A stretch of 64,000 nt of DNA from Bradyrhizobium sp. JYMT SZCCT0180 (GCF_018130165.1 NZ_JAFCLZ010000005.1:186001-250000), one strand, 5' to 3'; shown: positions 53,913 to 62,568, counted from the first letter of the stretch. The notes: generated from the letters alone by a model not told the origin. Translations and numbers: made by a program.

Positions 53913-54602
53913 GTGAAGAATTTGCCGCAGATTGCCGGCGGGGTGGCGGGTGCGGCAGTGGGCTTTGCCGCCACCTTGCTGATCGTCGAACTCGTGGGTT
54001 TTGGAAACCGCGCCGACCCAATCGGTTCCGCGCTGCTGATGCTGTTCGTCTTCGCGCCGGCCGGGGCGATCGCAGGACTCGTGCTCGGCACCAAGCTCGC
54101 GATGCGGATGCGCGGAGGCGAGAACACCGGCAGCCTGGCCGGCAACAGCCTCCGGGCATTCGGTGCGCTGATCCTGCTCTGCGCCGCCGCCGGCACGGCA
54201 TACTATGTCTACGCGGTCACGACTGCCACGCCGTGGCTCAACCCGAACGCCGCCACGCCGCTTCTTGTATTCGAAGTTCGCCTGCCGGCAGGAACGGCGC
54301 TGCCGGGTTCGCCGCGGGAGATCGCGATTGAACTGCAGACCGACATCAACCGCATGCCGGGTGAGCCACGCTTCAACCGGTTCCGCAGCGACGGCGACAG
54401 GTCTGTCATCGCAGGCGACGTCGAACTCGCCTTCCGCACCGCGTATCGGCAAGTGGAAATCAAGATCAAGGGCCAGCCCGACCGGCTCTACCCGATCGCC
54501 CTATCGGCCAAGGCGCCGCATGCCGCACAGCTCGGACCCTGGCAAACCAACGCCGACGGCAGCGAAATCCGCTATCGGGCCCAATGGCCCGGACGCGATT
54601 GA
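53913..54602 (+). CDS. Hypothetical membrane-anchored protein
   Basis: Protein of 229 residues. The GTG at 53913, preceded by GAGGG, is preferred over an ATG at 53871. Three hydrophobic segments fill the N-terminal part (IAGGVAGAAVGFAATLLIVE; IGSALLMLFVFAPAGAIAGL; ALILLCAAAGTAYYVYAV), then a soluble domain of about 120 residues (VFEVRLPAGTALPGSPREIA and onward) that is probably periplasmic. Not recognised. It follows the amidohydrolase but with a 123-base gap. Confidence 0.6.
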   Translation: MKNLPQIAGGVAGAAVGFAATLLIVELVGFGNRADPIGSALLMLFVFAPAGAIAGLVLGTKLAMRMRGGENTGSLAGNSLRAFGALILLCAAAGTAYYVYAVTTATPWLNPNAATPLLVFEVRLPAGTALPGSPREIAIELQTDINRMPGEPRFNRFRSDGDRSVIAGDVELAFRTAYRQVEIKIKGQPDRLYPIALSAKAPHAAQLGPWQTNADGSEIRYRAQWPGRD

Positions 54603-54644
54603 CCGGCGGCCGCCGGGCCGGGCGCCCCACCTATCCTCGTCAAA

Positions 54645-54700
54645 TCGCACATCTGAGAATCCATGCGCACTATCGTGATAATGAATTCTCCGATGTGCGA
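54645..54700. terminator. Long inverted repeat between convergent genes
   Basis: TCGCACATCTGAGAAT faces its near-complement at 54683-54700 (about 15 of 18 pairs) across a 20-base centre, between the convergent membrane-protein and small hypothetical genes. A bidirectional terminator is likeliest. Confidence 0.5.
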
Positions 54701-54712
54701 TGGCACACACAA

Positions 54713-55009
54713 CTACGCATCAGATTCTATATTCACCAAAACTTCCCCGGCGATGATTTCGGGGTCTCCAAGATTCAGGTCATGCAGGCTTGCCTGAACA
54801 AACTCCAGCACCTTTTCGTTCGCCGCACTGGCGCTGTCGCGATCCTCGAACATCATGACAGCGACACCGACGCCGTCGCCCCCATCCAGTACATGATAGG
54901 ATCTGAATCCGTGCGATTCCCGGAGCATCTGACCGATGCCGCTCTTGGCGCGGCGAGCAGCATCCGCAACCGAGCGAACCTTGGTGTACTTTCGAATGAT
55001 TATGTACAT
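54713..55009 (-). CDS. Small hypothetical protein, possibly ABM-like fold
   Basis: Protein of 98 residues from the ATG at 55009. It has the look of a ferredoxin-like antibiotic-biosynthesis-monooxygenase domain: MYIIIRKYTKV at the start, GFRSYHVLDGGDGVGVAVMM and MFEDRDSASAANEKVLEFVQ. The longer opposite-strand frame lacks these features. Function unknown. Confidence 0.6.
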   Translation of the reverse strand: MYIIIRKYTKVRSVADAARRAKSGIGQMLRESHGFRSYHVLDGGDGVGVAVMMFEDRDSASAANEKVLEFVQASLHDLNLGDPEIIAGEVLVNIESDA

Positions 55010-55172
55010 GAGGCCACCCACGCGTTTCAGTTCCGGCCCCCGCGCATCAAAGCATATCAGGCCGCTGCTACACTAGGGCCTGCAGCCGCCAAACCACCGG
55101 GAGCGGCAGTGCTGGCCGGCCGGGCTAATTGCGGCTAACCTCCGGGCGGCGATCCCAACTCGCGAGTCAGGC

Positions 55173-55556
55173 ATGCCAAAAATTCAGCGCATCATCGTTC
55201 CCGACATTCCAAAGCCAGTCAGCCACTATTGCCACGTGACCCGTGCAGGCCCCAACGTCTGGGTCGCCGGCGTCGTCGGCCAGGCGCAGGACGGCAACAT
55301 ACCGTCCGACGTTGTTGCCCAGTTCGACATCGCCATCGCGGTGATGGACAAGTGCCTCAAGGCGGCGGGCGCCGGGCCCGAGCACGTCGTCAAGGTGCAG
55401 GTTTTCATGACCGACATCGCCGAACGACCGAAAATCAACCCGCGCCGCATCGCTTATTTCGGCGAGAATCTGCCGGCCTCCACGCTCGTCGAGGTGAAGG
55501 GATTGGTCGATCCACGAATGAAGGTCGAGATCGAGTGCCAGGCGTACGTTGACTAG
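55173..55556 (+). CDS. RidA family protein (enamine/imine deaminase)
   Basis: Protein of 127 residues of the YjgF/YER057c/UK114 family. The C-terminal conserved arginine and VKGLVDPRMKVEIECQAYVD are visible, and VSHYCHVTRAGPNVWVAGVV at the start. Such proteins hydrolyse reactive enamine intermediates. The ATG at 55173 follows a weak site. Near an enamidase and nitronate monooxygenase. Confidence 0.85.
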   Translation: MPKIQRIIVPDIPKPVSHYCHVTRAGPNVWVAGVVGQAQDGNIPSDVVAQFDIAIAVMDKCLKAAGAGPEHVVKVQVFMTDIAERPKINPRRIAYFGENLPASTLVEVKGLVDPRMKVEIECQAYVD

Positions 55557-55671
55557 GGAACGGCGCGTGCCGCCGGCAGCGATGGCACCCGGCCGTATCG
55601 GATTGCGAGAGACTTTCGGCCAACTACAAGATACTTACGACGGTTATAACTAAACAGAGGACCAGGCGGGC

Positions 55672-56784
55672 ATGCCTGACGCGCTCGAGCCCGATGTCCA
55701 TGTCATGGGAAAACGATTGATGTGGTCCCAAAACACGTTCACCGACAGGCTCAATCTCAAGTGGCCGATCCTTCAGGCGCCGATGGGCTCGCTCAGTACA
55801 CCTGCACTCGCCGCGGCGGTCAGCAATGCTGGTGGTCTGGGGGGCCTCGGCATGTGGGGGTTTTCAGCCGAGGATGCAGAGCGGCGGATCGCCGGCTTCC
55901 AACAGCTGAGCGGCGGCAGCCTCAACGTCAACTATCCGCTCTGGCCGGAGCCCAGGTTTACCCCTGACGTCAGCGGGCCGATGCGGGCGCGTCTGCAGGC
56001 GCACTTCGACGCGAAGGGTCTCGGAGCGGTGCCCGAACCGAAAGGTGCGGCGGGTGAAGTAAGCCACGAACACCTTTCGATGCTGATGCGGGCCAAGCCA
56101 CAGATGGTGAGCTTCCATTTTGGCCTGCCTGATCAGGAGGTCATCAACGCCATTAAAGACACCGGAATTTTCATCATTTCCAGCGCCACGACCGTAGCCG
56201 AGGCACGGATGCTTGAGCAGCGCGGTGTCGACGCCATCATCGCACAGGGTACCGAGGCCGGCGGACATCGCGGCACCTTCACCGGTGTCGACATCAGCAT
56301 GCAGCCGGGCCTGTTCGCGCTGTTGCCGCAAGTGGTGGATGCGGTGAGGGTTCCCGTCATTGCCGCCGGGGGCGTGGCCGATGGGCGAACGGTGGCCGCG
56401 GCCTTTGTCCTTGGCGCGAGCGCCGTACAGTTGGGCACGGCCTTCCTGCGCTGCGAGGAGGCCAACGTGCTCGATGCCCATCGCGCGGCGCTGCGCGAGC
56501 CCACCGACGCCTGTACTGTCGTCACGGACGTGATCACCGGCCGGCCGGCGCGCTATGTGAAAAACGGACTGATTGACGACCTCGTGGCCTCGGAGCTGAG
56601 GCCGCTGGCGTTTCCCGGCCAGCTCAGTCTCACCGCGCCGCTCGGGGGCACGGGAGACAGGGAGCTTACCGCGTTGTTTGCCGGTCAATCCGCGGCACTC
56701 GCCAGCGACACGACTGCCGGCGCGTTGGTCGAGCAGCTTGCGGAAGCGACGTCAGAGCGCCTGCGCGTTTTTTCGCGTTCCTAG
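55672..56784 (+). CDS. Nitronate monooxygenase family protein
   Basis: FMN enzyme of 370 residues (2-nitropropane dioxygenase class) that oxidises propionate-3-nitronate and similar toxins. Family segments include WPILQAPMGSLSTPALAAAV, DAIIAQGTEAGGHRG (flavin/catalytic histidine), and AAGGVADGRTVAAAFVLGAS. The start is uncertain; a shorter start at a later ATG would drop about 12 residues. It lies 115 bases after the RidA gene. Confidence 0.88.
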   Translation: MPDALEPDVHVMGKRLMWSQNTFTDRLNLKWPILQAPMGSLSTPALAAAVSNAGGLGGLGMWGFSAEDAERRIAGFQQLSGGSLNVNYPLWPEPRFTPDVSGPMRARLQAHFDAKGLGAVPEPKGAAGEVSHEHLSMLMRAKPQMVSFHFGLPDQEVINAIKDTGIFIISSATTVAEARMLEQRGVDAIIAQGTEAGGHRGTFTGVDISMQPGLFALLPQVVDAVRVPVIAAGGVADGRTVAAAFVLGASAVQLGTAFLRCEEANVLDAHRAALREPTDACTVVTDVITGRPARYVKNGLIDDLVASELRPLAFPGQLSLTAPLGGTGDRELTALFAGQSAALASDTTAGALVEQLAEATSERLRVFSRS

Positions 56785-56912
56785 CCCTCTCCTCAATTTC
56801 GATTGCCATATCCACTCGCCGGCGCGCCGATTTCCGCACTGGGTCGCCTGGTGCGGACATCCACCATTATTCGGCGCGGCCGTTACGACCGTCCGTCAAT
56901 ACGATCCGATAC

Positions 56913-57464
56913 TCACCTCTTTCCGTACTCCGTGAAAACGTAGTCGCGGTTCTGCACCGCCGAGTGGCATGCGAACCCGCACTTCGCGTCATTTTCCTGA
57001 GGCGGACGGTCCGCTGCAGTGGCGGGCCTGAACGTGTCGGACGCCGCGTCATAGTAGAACTCGGCCCATCCCCATCCGCCGCTGTCCGCGAACCGCTTGC
57101 TGTCCTTCACCATGAAACCAGCGTCATGCTGGGTACCCGGCACCGTTGGCTGACCGGGATACGCCTCTTGTTTTTTCGAATTCCAATGAATTTTCGCCAT
57201 CTTGGCACCATCCGGGAAAGACTTGCCATTGCCGGGCACGCCTTCCCTGAAGGCGTCGATCATTACCGGATTTCCCACGATCACAGCGATCCTGCCTCCG
57301 CTCTGACTGATCGCGATCACGGGCCAGTCCTCGTATCCCCTGAACTCAGAGAACCCGAGGCCATTCGGTACTTGCACAGTGTATTTGTCCTGCGCGGAAA
57401 CCGCGACACCAGCTGCGGCGATCGATACCAAAATACTGAGACTGATCAGCGTGCTTCTGTTCAT
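56913..57464 (-). CDS. Cytochrome P460-like protein with CX3CH heme motif
   Basis: Exported protein of 183 residues with a signal peptide (LISLSILVSIAAAGVAVSAQ). The P460-family pattern is seen in WPVIAISQSGGRIAVIVGNP, the FPDGAKMAKIHWNSKK region and the C-terminal heme part CGFACHSAVQNRDYVFTEY. The heme motif is CX3CH (Cys162, Cys166, His167) rather than CX2CH. In P460 proteins, heme plus a lysine cross-link oxidises hydroxylamine or nitric-oxide-like substrates; whether it does so here is unknown. Confidence 0.8.
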   Translation of the reverse strand: MNRSTLISLSILVSIAAAGVAVSAQDKYTVQVPNGLGFSEFRGYEDWPVIAISQSGGRIAVIVGNPVMIDAFREGVPGNGKSFPDGAKMAKIHWNSKKQEAYPGQPTVPGTQHDAGFMVKDSKRFADSGGWGWAEFYYDAASDTFRPATAADRPPQENDAKCGFACHSAVQNRDYVFTEYGKR

Positions 57465-57776
57465 TGTCGCATCTCCCTCGTCGGTTCAGCGGCGGATGTC
57501 GATAACCCCTTGTTGGAAGTTGCGTCGTCGCATTGTGTTCTCGGAGGCCAAGGCCTGCGACGACCGTTGCGCACGGAAGACATGATTACATCATGGATTT
57601 CCGCACTGCGAAATGGGTCAGGTGCCATGGTGCGCGGCAGTATTTCTGGACTGTCGACGACGCCCGCCAGGATCATTGGCGGAAGTCAACGCTTACAGCG
57701 ATGAGGGCAATGGAGGCGCAGCTCGCGGTTTCGAAACTGACGAAAGCCGCCACCGCGCCTCCCGGCGACGGTGCCG
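57465..57776. other. Intergenic region, no gene recognised
   Basis: A 312-base stretch between two minus-strand genes. Frames are short and unsupported, with no hairpin of note. It should carry the promoter of the cytochrome P460 gene at its low-coordinate end, but no convincing promoter was identified. Confidence 0.4.
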
Positions 57777-58061
57777 TTAAGCCGCGGTTGCTGCCTCTTG
57801 GCGCAGCGCTCGCTCGCTGTGACGCCGTTCAAGGGCGGCAATAGTCATCTTGAGATTGTCGCGCCGCTCGATCAGCGTCCTCGCCAGTATCGGATATTTG
57901 ACGTCGGATCGGTCGGAAACCCGGGTGCGCTCCTCTTCGGCTGCGATTTCGGATTCGATCAGTTGAACGGTGCGAACAAGATCAGCCAACATCTTGCCGA
58001 TTGCTGCGATCTCTCGCACAGCGCCTTCGCGCGCTGTCTCAAAACGAGCCTGTATGTCCAT
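57777..58061 (-). CDS. Small helical hypothetical protein
   Basis: Protein of 94 residues from the ATG at 58061 (GGGAG upstream). It is almost wholly helical with heptad-like spacing (AAIGKMLADLVRTVQLIESE; LARTLIERRDNLKMTIAALE), compatible with a coiled coil, and ends in alanines. No signal peptide, membrane segment or catalytic motif. Function unknown. Confidence 0.65.
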   Translation of the reverse strand: MDIQARFETAREGAVREIAAIGKMLADLVRTVQLIESEIAAEEERTRVSDRSDVKYPILARTLIERRDNLKMTIAALERRHSERALRQEAATAA

Positions 58062-58389
58062 TTGCGTGCTCCCAATTGGCCCGGTTCGGCACATTATGTG
58101 CATGGATGCCGAACAGCTGACACACCCATCGCAAGCTGTTTGCCAATTGCGACCCGTAAGAACACGGTGGCCGGAACCCATCGCCCCCCGGGGGCCTTCG
58201 GGTTCGCGCCGCCTACATCGGAAAGGAACCCGCCCTCACAGTTTTCCTCCAGTGTCCCCCGAAAAGAGATGGGGTTTTCACAGCGCGGGATCCATCGAGA
58301 AATAAGTTCTTGTGATCGGAGTGGACCTTACAACCATGAATATCCGAACCAACTGTTGGACGAATGTTTTTCCAACCCTGGAGAGCCCC
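58062..58389. other. Intergenic region upstream of a small gene
   Basis: A 328-base gap with no supported gene. A short hairpin, CCCCGAAAAGAGATGGGG, lies near 58257-58274. Divergent promoters for the flanking genes must be here, but none is clear. Confidence 0.4.
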
Positions 58390-58527
58390 GTGGGCGAAGT
58401 TATCCGTTTTGTTCCGAAATCCGAACTCGAGCGAGCCCGTTTAATCCGGGAAGCCCGTGCGATCTACGAAAGCATATTCCCGTCGGATCATGCCGTCGGC
58501 AGCGGGCAGCATGACCGCAGGGAATGA
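58390..58527 (+). CDS. Small conserved protein of Bradyrhizobium type
   Basis: A 45-residue protein starting at GTG 58390, five bases after GGAGAG. The start GEVIRFVPKSELERARLIRE followed by ARAIYESIFP closely resembles a widespread small Bradyrhizobium family that begins MGEVI(R/Q)FVPKSE. The frame continues upstream but that part shows no such match. A basic amphipathic helix is likely. Function unknown. Confidence 0.6.
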   Translation: MGEVIRFVPKSELERARLIREARAIYESIFPSDHAVGSGQHDRRE

Positions 58528-59274
58528 GCGCGCCCGAATTGCGGTTAGGGTGCACTCAGGGGAAGTTTAGCTGGGAGCACCATTGATCGAGCGCTATCGA
58601 CGAATTGCCCTGTCACCGTAGTACGCAATAGCAGACAGAGGTCATGCGGGCGTTACACCACATGGCCTCTGTTGGGACTGTCCCCGTCGGCGCGGGAATT
58701 CCATCCTCCATCCAATAAAACGCAGATGGCGTCTGGACGTTCCGGGCCTCGGCGCCAGCCATGTTTGGTAGCGCCTTCGGAACCGCAACCTTTTTCGATT
58801 ACGTGAATTTAGTTCATGGGTCTCGGGGCTTCGCAAGACTGCGAGGTACGCAATGCATGATTTATCGCCAGCCGACGCCTTTCTGGTCGTCGCAACCCTG
58901 GGGACCGGAGTCCTGATCGAGATCGCTGCGTTCATCCTCATGGGGTTGATCTGAGGTCGTTCCGCAAGCTTGCTCTGAAGTTCAGATCGGCGGGCCGGGC
59001 CGATTGCTACGGAGTAAGATCGGTTCAGGGCGTGAGATGGGCGCGGCTTGAAGGCGAAATCATGGGATGTCCGCCTGCCGCTGACATGACGAAGCCAACA
59101 AGAGGTCGCCGGCCATAGGCGTGCCCGGTGCGGCTTCGTCGGGCCGAGCGCGGCCGCTAATGCAACTCGAAATGAATGCCCCTTCCCGCAAACGGTGTGC
59201 GGCGCTAACCCTCATGCCGAGATCCGAGCAGAAGGGGTAAAATCCCGCAGGGTCCATATCCGAGGAGCATCAAC
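58528..59274. other. Long intergenic stretch with one small ORF
   Basis: A 747-base gap. Apart from the 33-codon ORF at 58853, no frame is supported. The minus-strand frame at 58642-58941 is arginine-rich and looks like a shadow. No repeats of the families above occur. Confidence 0.5.
58853..58954 (+). CDS. Very small membrane protein candidate
   Basis: A 33-residue ORF, MHDLSPADAFLVVATLGTGV followed by a hydrophobic LIEIAAFILMGLI. It predicts one membrane helix. A GCGAGG site precedes the ATG at a plausible distance. Too short for strong statistical support; proposed on the hydrophobic pattern and the empty region around it. Confidence 0.4.
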   Translation: MHDLSPADAFLVVATLGTGVLIEIAAFILMGLI

Positions 59275-59457
59275 ATGAAGCGACACATCCCGGAGGAATT
59301 TTTCACGAGGTTGATCGACTGGAGTCCCTTCGTGATCATGGGCAACGAGGTGCCGCCCCGCGTTCCCGATGAAGATGAGGAAGACGACGAAGACGAAGAG
59401 GACGAGGAGGACAATGGCGACCGACCTCCGGTCGTGCGCGAACCCGACGAAGACTAG
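59275..59457 (+). CDS. Small highly acidic protein
   Basis: A 60-residue protein with a normal N-terminal half (MKRHIPEEFFTRLIDWSPFV) and a C-terminal half of almost unbroken Asp/Glu (about residues 32-47), then DRPPVVREPDED. The ATG at 59275 follows GAGGAG. The acid tract may mimic nucleic acid or bind a basic partner or metal; speculative. It lies 38 bases before the GcrA-like gene, possibly one unit. Confidence 0.6.
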   Translation: MKRHIPEEFFTRLIDWSPFVIMGNEVPPRVPDEDEEDDEDEEDEEDNGDRPPVVREPDED

Positions 59458-59495
59458 AATAGCCTGCAGCTCGCAGTTGGCGTATAGTGTCTCGC

Positions 59496-59822
59496 ATGAG
59501 TTGGGATGCGAAAGACGTAGCGCTGCTCAAAGAACTCTGGGCCGTAGGACAGAGCGCCGCGCAGATCGCGCGCCGTTTCGGATGCAGCCGTAACGCGGTC
59601 TGCGGCAGGCTAACTCGTTTGGGCCTGAAACGCGGTCACAAGCCGCCAACAGCAAAACCCAACATAAGGCCGGTCCCGAAGCGAAGGCCGGCGTTGTTGG
59701 CCGACTGTGCCCGACCGGTGGCGAAGGATGTGTTGCGGAAGACAGTAGCGAGGCAGCCTAAGAAATTCAGCAAGCGCGAGCTTTACGCCATGCTAGCTGA
59801 CGCCGTCAGGAATACGGGCTAG
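59496..59822 (+). CDS. GcrA-like DNA-binding protein
   Basis: A 108-residue protein with an N-terminal helix-turn-helix of the GcrA cell-cycle regulator type: MSWDAKDVALLKELWAVGQS, then AAQIARRFGCSRNAVCGRLT and LGLKRG. The ATG at 59496 is preferred over a GTG at 59487. The basic, proline-rich middle and short helical C-terminus are shorter than the main chromosomal GcrA (about 170 residues), so this is a paralogue. Confidence 0.75.
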   Translation: MSWDAKDVALLKELWAVGQSAAQIARRFGCSRNAVCGRLTRLGLKRGHKPPTAKPNIRPVPKRRPALLADCARPVAKDVLRKTVARQPKKFSKRELYAMLADAVRNTG

Positions 59823-60042
59823 CCCGCCCACCGCGACATCGTTGCGGCGCGGCCTCCGCACCTCGTTCAGTTCGACTGGGGTCCTTGTTGCCGGCAATCC
59901 CCGATGCACCTGAACGCGCCGTGAGGTAATCCGACCTCGGGCCATCGCTCCAACAACCCCATCTGAGGCCACCCGCTGGCCCTCACAGTGTGCTAATCTG
60001 GGCCGGCACGATCCCCTGTCTTCGGCCCGGAGCCGTTGCACC

Positions 60043-60969
60043 GTGACCCATGATCATAACCCGGCATGGAACGAGGATAGCCGCTTCTCCGGTGCCCTCG
60101 ACGATGTGATCATCATCCCGCTTGTTTCTGTCGCGCTCGCCGCAAACAAGATCCTGCGTTTCATTCTATCGATCTTGATGCGGCTGCTCGACTACGCCTT
60201 CCCGTTGGCAATGCAGGTTGTCTGGCTTCCGCTCTTCGCTGTCAGGGTTCTCGGCAATGTCATCGTTACTGCCATAAACGGCGCGTTGGGCTTCCTGCCC
60301 CTTTCCGAGACGAAACGTCGACAGTGGGGTACATCGATCCGCCGGAACTGGTCGTGGCTCCGGCGCAAGATCAGTTATCGGGCGTTCGAACATGCTGTGT
60401 ACCTTGCCTTTGAAAGCGGCATGGCATGGGTGTTCCGAAAATGCCGGCACCTGACGCCGAACACCGCATTGCTCGTGATCCTGGGTGCGGTGCTTTGGCT
60501 CCCGATCTCTTTCGGGGCTGCGACGGCGATGCACGCGGTACTGTTTGCCAAGGTCACGTCCTGGCCAGCCTGGATGCAACTCCTGCATCCGCTCGCAACG
60601 GTCATCGCCAAGAGCAAGCTGTTGGTGCTGCCGGTGTACCCGGCAGCCTGGCCACAGGCCCGGAAACATCCGTTCGTGCGGCGCGTGTTCAGGAGCTATG
60701 AAACCGTCAGGCGCCTGTATGTGATCAAAAAGATCGGTTTTCGCTATCGGCAGGCAGAGACCGCCGGCGCCGCGGCGGTCGAGAGGCTCGAGCGCACCGC
60801 CGGCCTCACATCGGCGATAAGGTGGCTGCGCGGGGTGCATGTCGCCGAACGGTTCGGCGTGGAAAAGCCCACCCAGAAGCTGCGTTCGTTCTTCTCGCGA
60901 TGGTCAATTCAGTTCTCGGCCGAATACTACGAAGCGAAGGAACGGCGGCCTCAGATATCCCATCACTAA
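60043..60969 (+). CDS. Hypothetical membrane protein
   Basis: Protein of 308 residues starting at GTG 60043. Hydrophobic stretches at about 20-85 (VIIIPLVSVALAANKILRFI; LAMQVVWLPLFAVRVLGNVI) and 145-170 (ALLVILGAVLWLPISFGAAT) suggest a small number of membrane segments, with a basic cytoplasmic C-terminal part. No motif recognised. Conserved-looking codon use supports a real gene. Confidence 0.65.
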   Translation: MTHDHNPAWNEDSRFSGALDDVIIIPLVSVALAANKILRFILSILMRLLDYAFPLAMQVVWLPLFAVRVLGNVIVTAINGALGFLPLSETKRRQWGTSIRRNWSWLRRKISYRAFEHAVYLAFESGMAWVFRKCRHLTPNTALLVILGAVLWLPISFGAATAMHAVLFAKVTSWPAWMQLLHPLATVIAKSKLLVLPVYPAAWPQARKHPFVRRVFRSYETVRRLYVIKKIGFRYRQAETAGAAAVERLERTAGLTSAIRWLRGVHVAERFGVEKPTQKLRSFFSRWSIQFSAEYYEAKERRPQISHH

Positions 60970-61063
60970 ACGGCAGCAGGCTACGAACGCGGAGATAATC
61001 ATCATCTCGCGGTGTCCACGGCCGTGGCTGGCGGCCTGGCCGGCGCCAGGTATCAAAAAGACA

Positions 61064-61097
61064 CGCCGCCGGGATCAAAATGGATCGCCCGGCGGCG
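61064..61097 (-). terminator. Rho-independent terminator of the SAM-domain gene
   Basis: Ten-base perfect arms (CGCCGCCGGG / CCCGGCGGCG) with a 14-base loop; on the minus strand the stem is followed by TGTCTTTTT. It lies two bases past the stop codon of the minus-strand gene. The arms equal those of the hairpin at 27873-27896. Confidence 0.75.
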
Positions 61098-61098
61098 C

Positions 61099-61311
61099 TT
61101 ATTCCTGAACTGGGACACTAAAATTCCCAGCACTGCATACACTGCACGCCTCGTGCCACAGGGCCATGACATCCGGTCGTGGCTTATGCGCGGCCAGCAA
61201 CCGGGTGGAGGCGACCAGGTCGACAAGGACCTCGCCGTCGATGTCGTTCTCCCGGAACGCCTGTTCGTATCGTCCCAGCCCCAGACTACATTGCCAGGCC
61301 GCGACTTCCAT
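61099..61311 (-). CDS. Mini-protein with an N-terminal SAM domain half, possibly a truncated cyclase-type protein
   Basis: A 70-residue frame. Residues 1-32 (VAAWQCSLGLGRYEQAFREN, then DIDGEVLVDL) match the start of the SAM domains found at the N-terminus of class III adenylate cyclase/ATPase-type proteins in Bradyrhizobium. Afterwards the match ends and the sequence becomes LLAAHKPRPDVMALWHEACS and a CSVC motif. The rest of the multidomain protein is absent. A proper terminator follows the stop codon, so it may be a small functional protein or a 5' remnant. Confidence 0.5.
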   Translation of the reverse strand: MEVAAWQCSLGLGRYEQAFRENDIDGEVLVDLVASTRLLAAHKPRPDVMALWHEACSVCSAGNFSVPVQE

Positions 61312-61513
61312 GGGCTCCGGCTCGCTCCTTCAGAGCACCACGAGTTGTCAACCTGTTGCAGAATGGCCGCGAGAGTACGGGGAAACGACGACCTGACCGT
61401 ACGCGAAGCGCAGCTTCTGGACCCAATGCGGACAGGGCCCTGACGCGCAAAGGGTCTCGTACAAGCCCGCCGAAGCCGATACTATTTTTCAATCCCAGAG
61501 CGTCGAGGTGAAC

Positions 61514-62485
61514 ATGCACCGTCGTGAATTTCTGGCAGCTCTTGTCGCGGCGTCATTAACGCCACAACGCGCGGCACAGGCACAGCCGACCCGCCGGACC
61601 TACCGTATTGCAGTGGTCGAGCCGACATCGGCGCAACTCAACGCGACCAACCTCGCTGCCTTGCGGCGCGGTCTGGAAGAGCTTGGATACGTCGAGGGGC
61701 GCAATCTTCTCATGGAGTATCGGTCCGCAGACGGCAATGCCGCGCTCTACCCCGGCCTTGTGGCCGAAGTGATCGGCCGCAATCCCGATCTGATCATCGC
61801 TCGCGGCACACCAGCCGCCCTTGCGGTCAAGCGGGCGACACGCACCATTCCTGCGGTCATGATCGTCGGCGAGCCGCTGCTCGTGGTCGACAGCCTCGCG
61901 CGGCCAGGCGGCAACATCACGGGTTTCAGCGGGGTGCAGCCCGAGCTTGAAACCAAGCGCATGGAACTGCTCAAGGAGATCGCGCCCTCGACCACTGGTC
62001 TCGCGGCGCTCCTGAACATGGGTAATCCCGTCTCCGCTCCACAATTGGAGGAACTTCAGAAGGGCGCGCAGTCCCGGGGCTGGCGCTTCAGGTTGTTCGA
62101 CGTTCGCAAGCGCGAGGACATCGAGCAGGCCTTTGCTGCGCTCGACAACAGTTCCGACGCGATCATAGTGGGACTTGAGGCCCTGACCCAGGCGCACCGC
62201 GGTCTGATCGCAGATCTTGCCGCAAAGAGTCGCCTGCCGGCAATCTACGGCGGCCGGGAGTTTATGGAAGCAGGCGGGCTGATCTTTTACGGACCGAGTT
62301 TCCCTGACGTCTATCGTCGGGTAGCAACGTATGTTGACAAGATCCTGAAAGGAGCAAAGCCCGCCGATTTGCCTGTCGAGCAGCCAACCAAGTTCGAGAT
62401 GATGATCAATCTCAAGGCCGCAAGGGCGATTGGGCTCGAGGTGCCGCTGTTTCTCCAGCAGCGCGCCGATGAAGTGATCGACTGA
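61514..62485 (+). CDS. ABC transporter substrate-binding protein (ABC_sub_bind family)
   Basis: Periplasmic protein of 323 residues. The ATG at 61514, after GAGGTG, gives a Tat-like signal (MHRREFLAALVAASLTPQRA). The fold follows the TrpX-type ABC substrate-binding family (ALRRGLEELGYVEGRNLLME; RPGGNITGFSGVQPELETKR; LPAIYGGREFMEAGGLIFYG). Orphan copies like this are numerous in Bradyrhizobium. No permease or ATPase is adjacent; ligand unknown. Confidence 0.9.
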   Translation: MHRREFLAALVAASLTPQRAAQAQPTRRTYRIAVVEPTSAQLNATNLAALRRGLEELGYVEGRNLLMEYRSADGNAALYPGLVAEVIGRNPDLIIARGTPAALAVKRATRTIPAVMIVGEPLLVVDSLARPGGNITGFSGVQPELETKRMELLKEIAPSTTGLAALLNMGNPVSAPQLEELQKGAQSRGWRFRLFDVRKREDIEQAFAALDNSSDAIIVGLEALTQAHRGLIADLAAKSRLPAIYGGREFMEAGGLIFYGPSFPDVYRRVATYVDKILKGAKPADLPVEQPTKFEMMINLKAARAIGLEVPLFLQQRADEVID

Positions 62486-62568
62486 TTTCAAGCGGTGTCT
62501 GCTTCCGGGCAACTTTGAGACACCCGCCTGTCCTGAGAATAAGGGAGCGCCTCCTCATTCCGAAGAAT

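Larger units (their letters stand above)
60970..61513. other. Gene-poor region around the SAM mini-gene
   Basis: A 544-base gap between plus-strand genes, holding the SAM mini-gene and its terminator on the minus strand. The remaining frames are arginine-rich shadows. The downstream ABC binding-protein gene must have its promoter in the last 200 bases; none is distinct. Confidence 0.45.

Noticed and set aside
54584..55138. Plus-strand frame opposite the small ABM-like gene
   Set aside because: The minus-strand protein has a coherent fold pattern; the plus frame is irregular and covers the inverted repeat.
58642..58941. Minus-strand frame of 99 codons
   Set aside because: Arginine-rich, no ribosome site, overlaps the better small plus-strand candidate.
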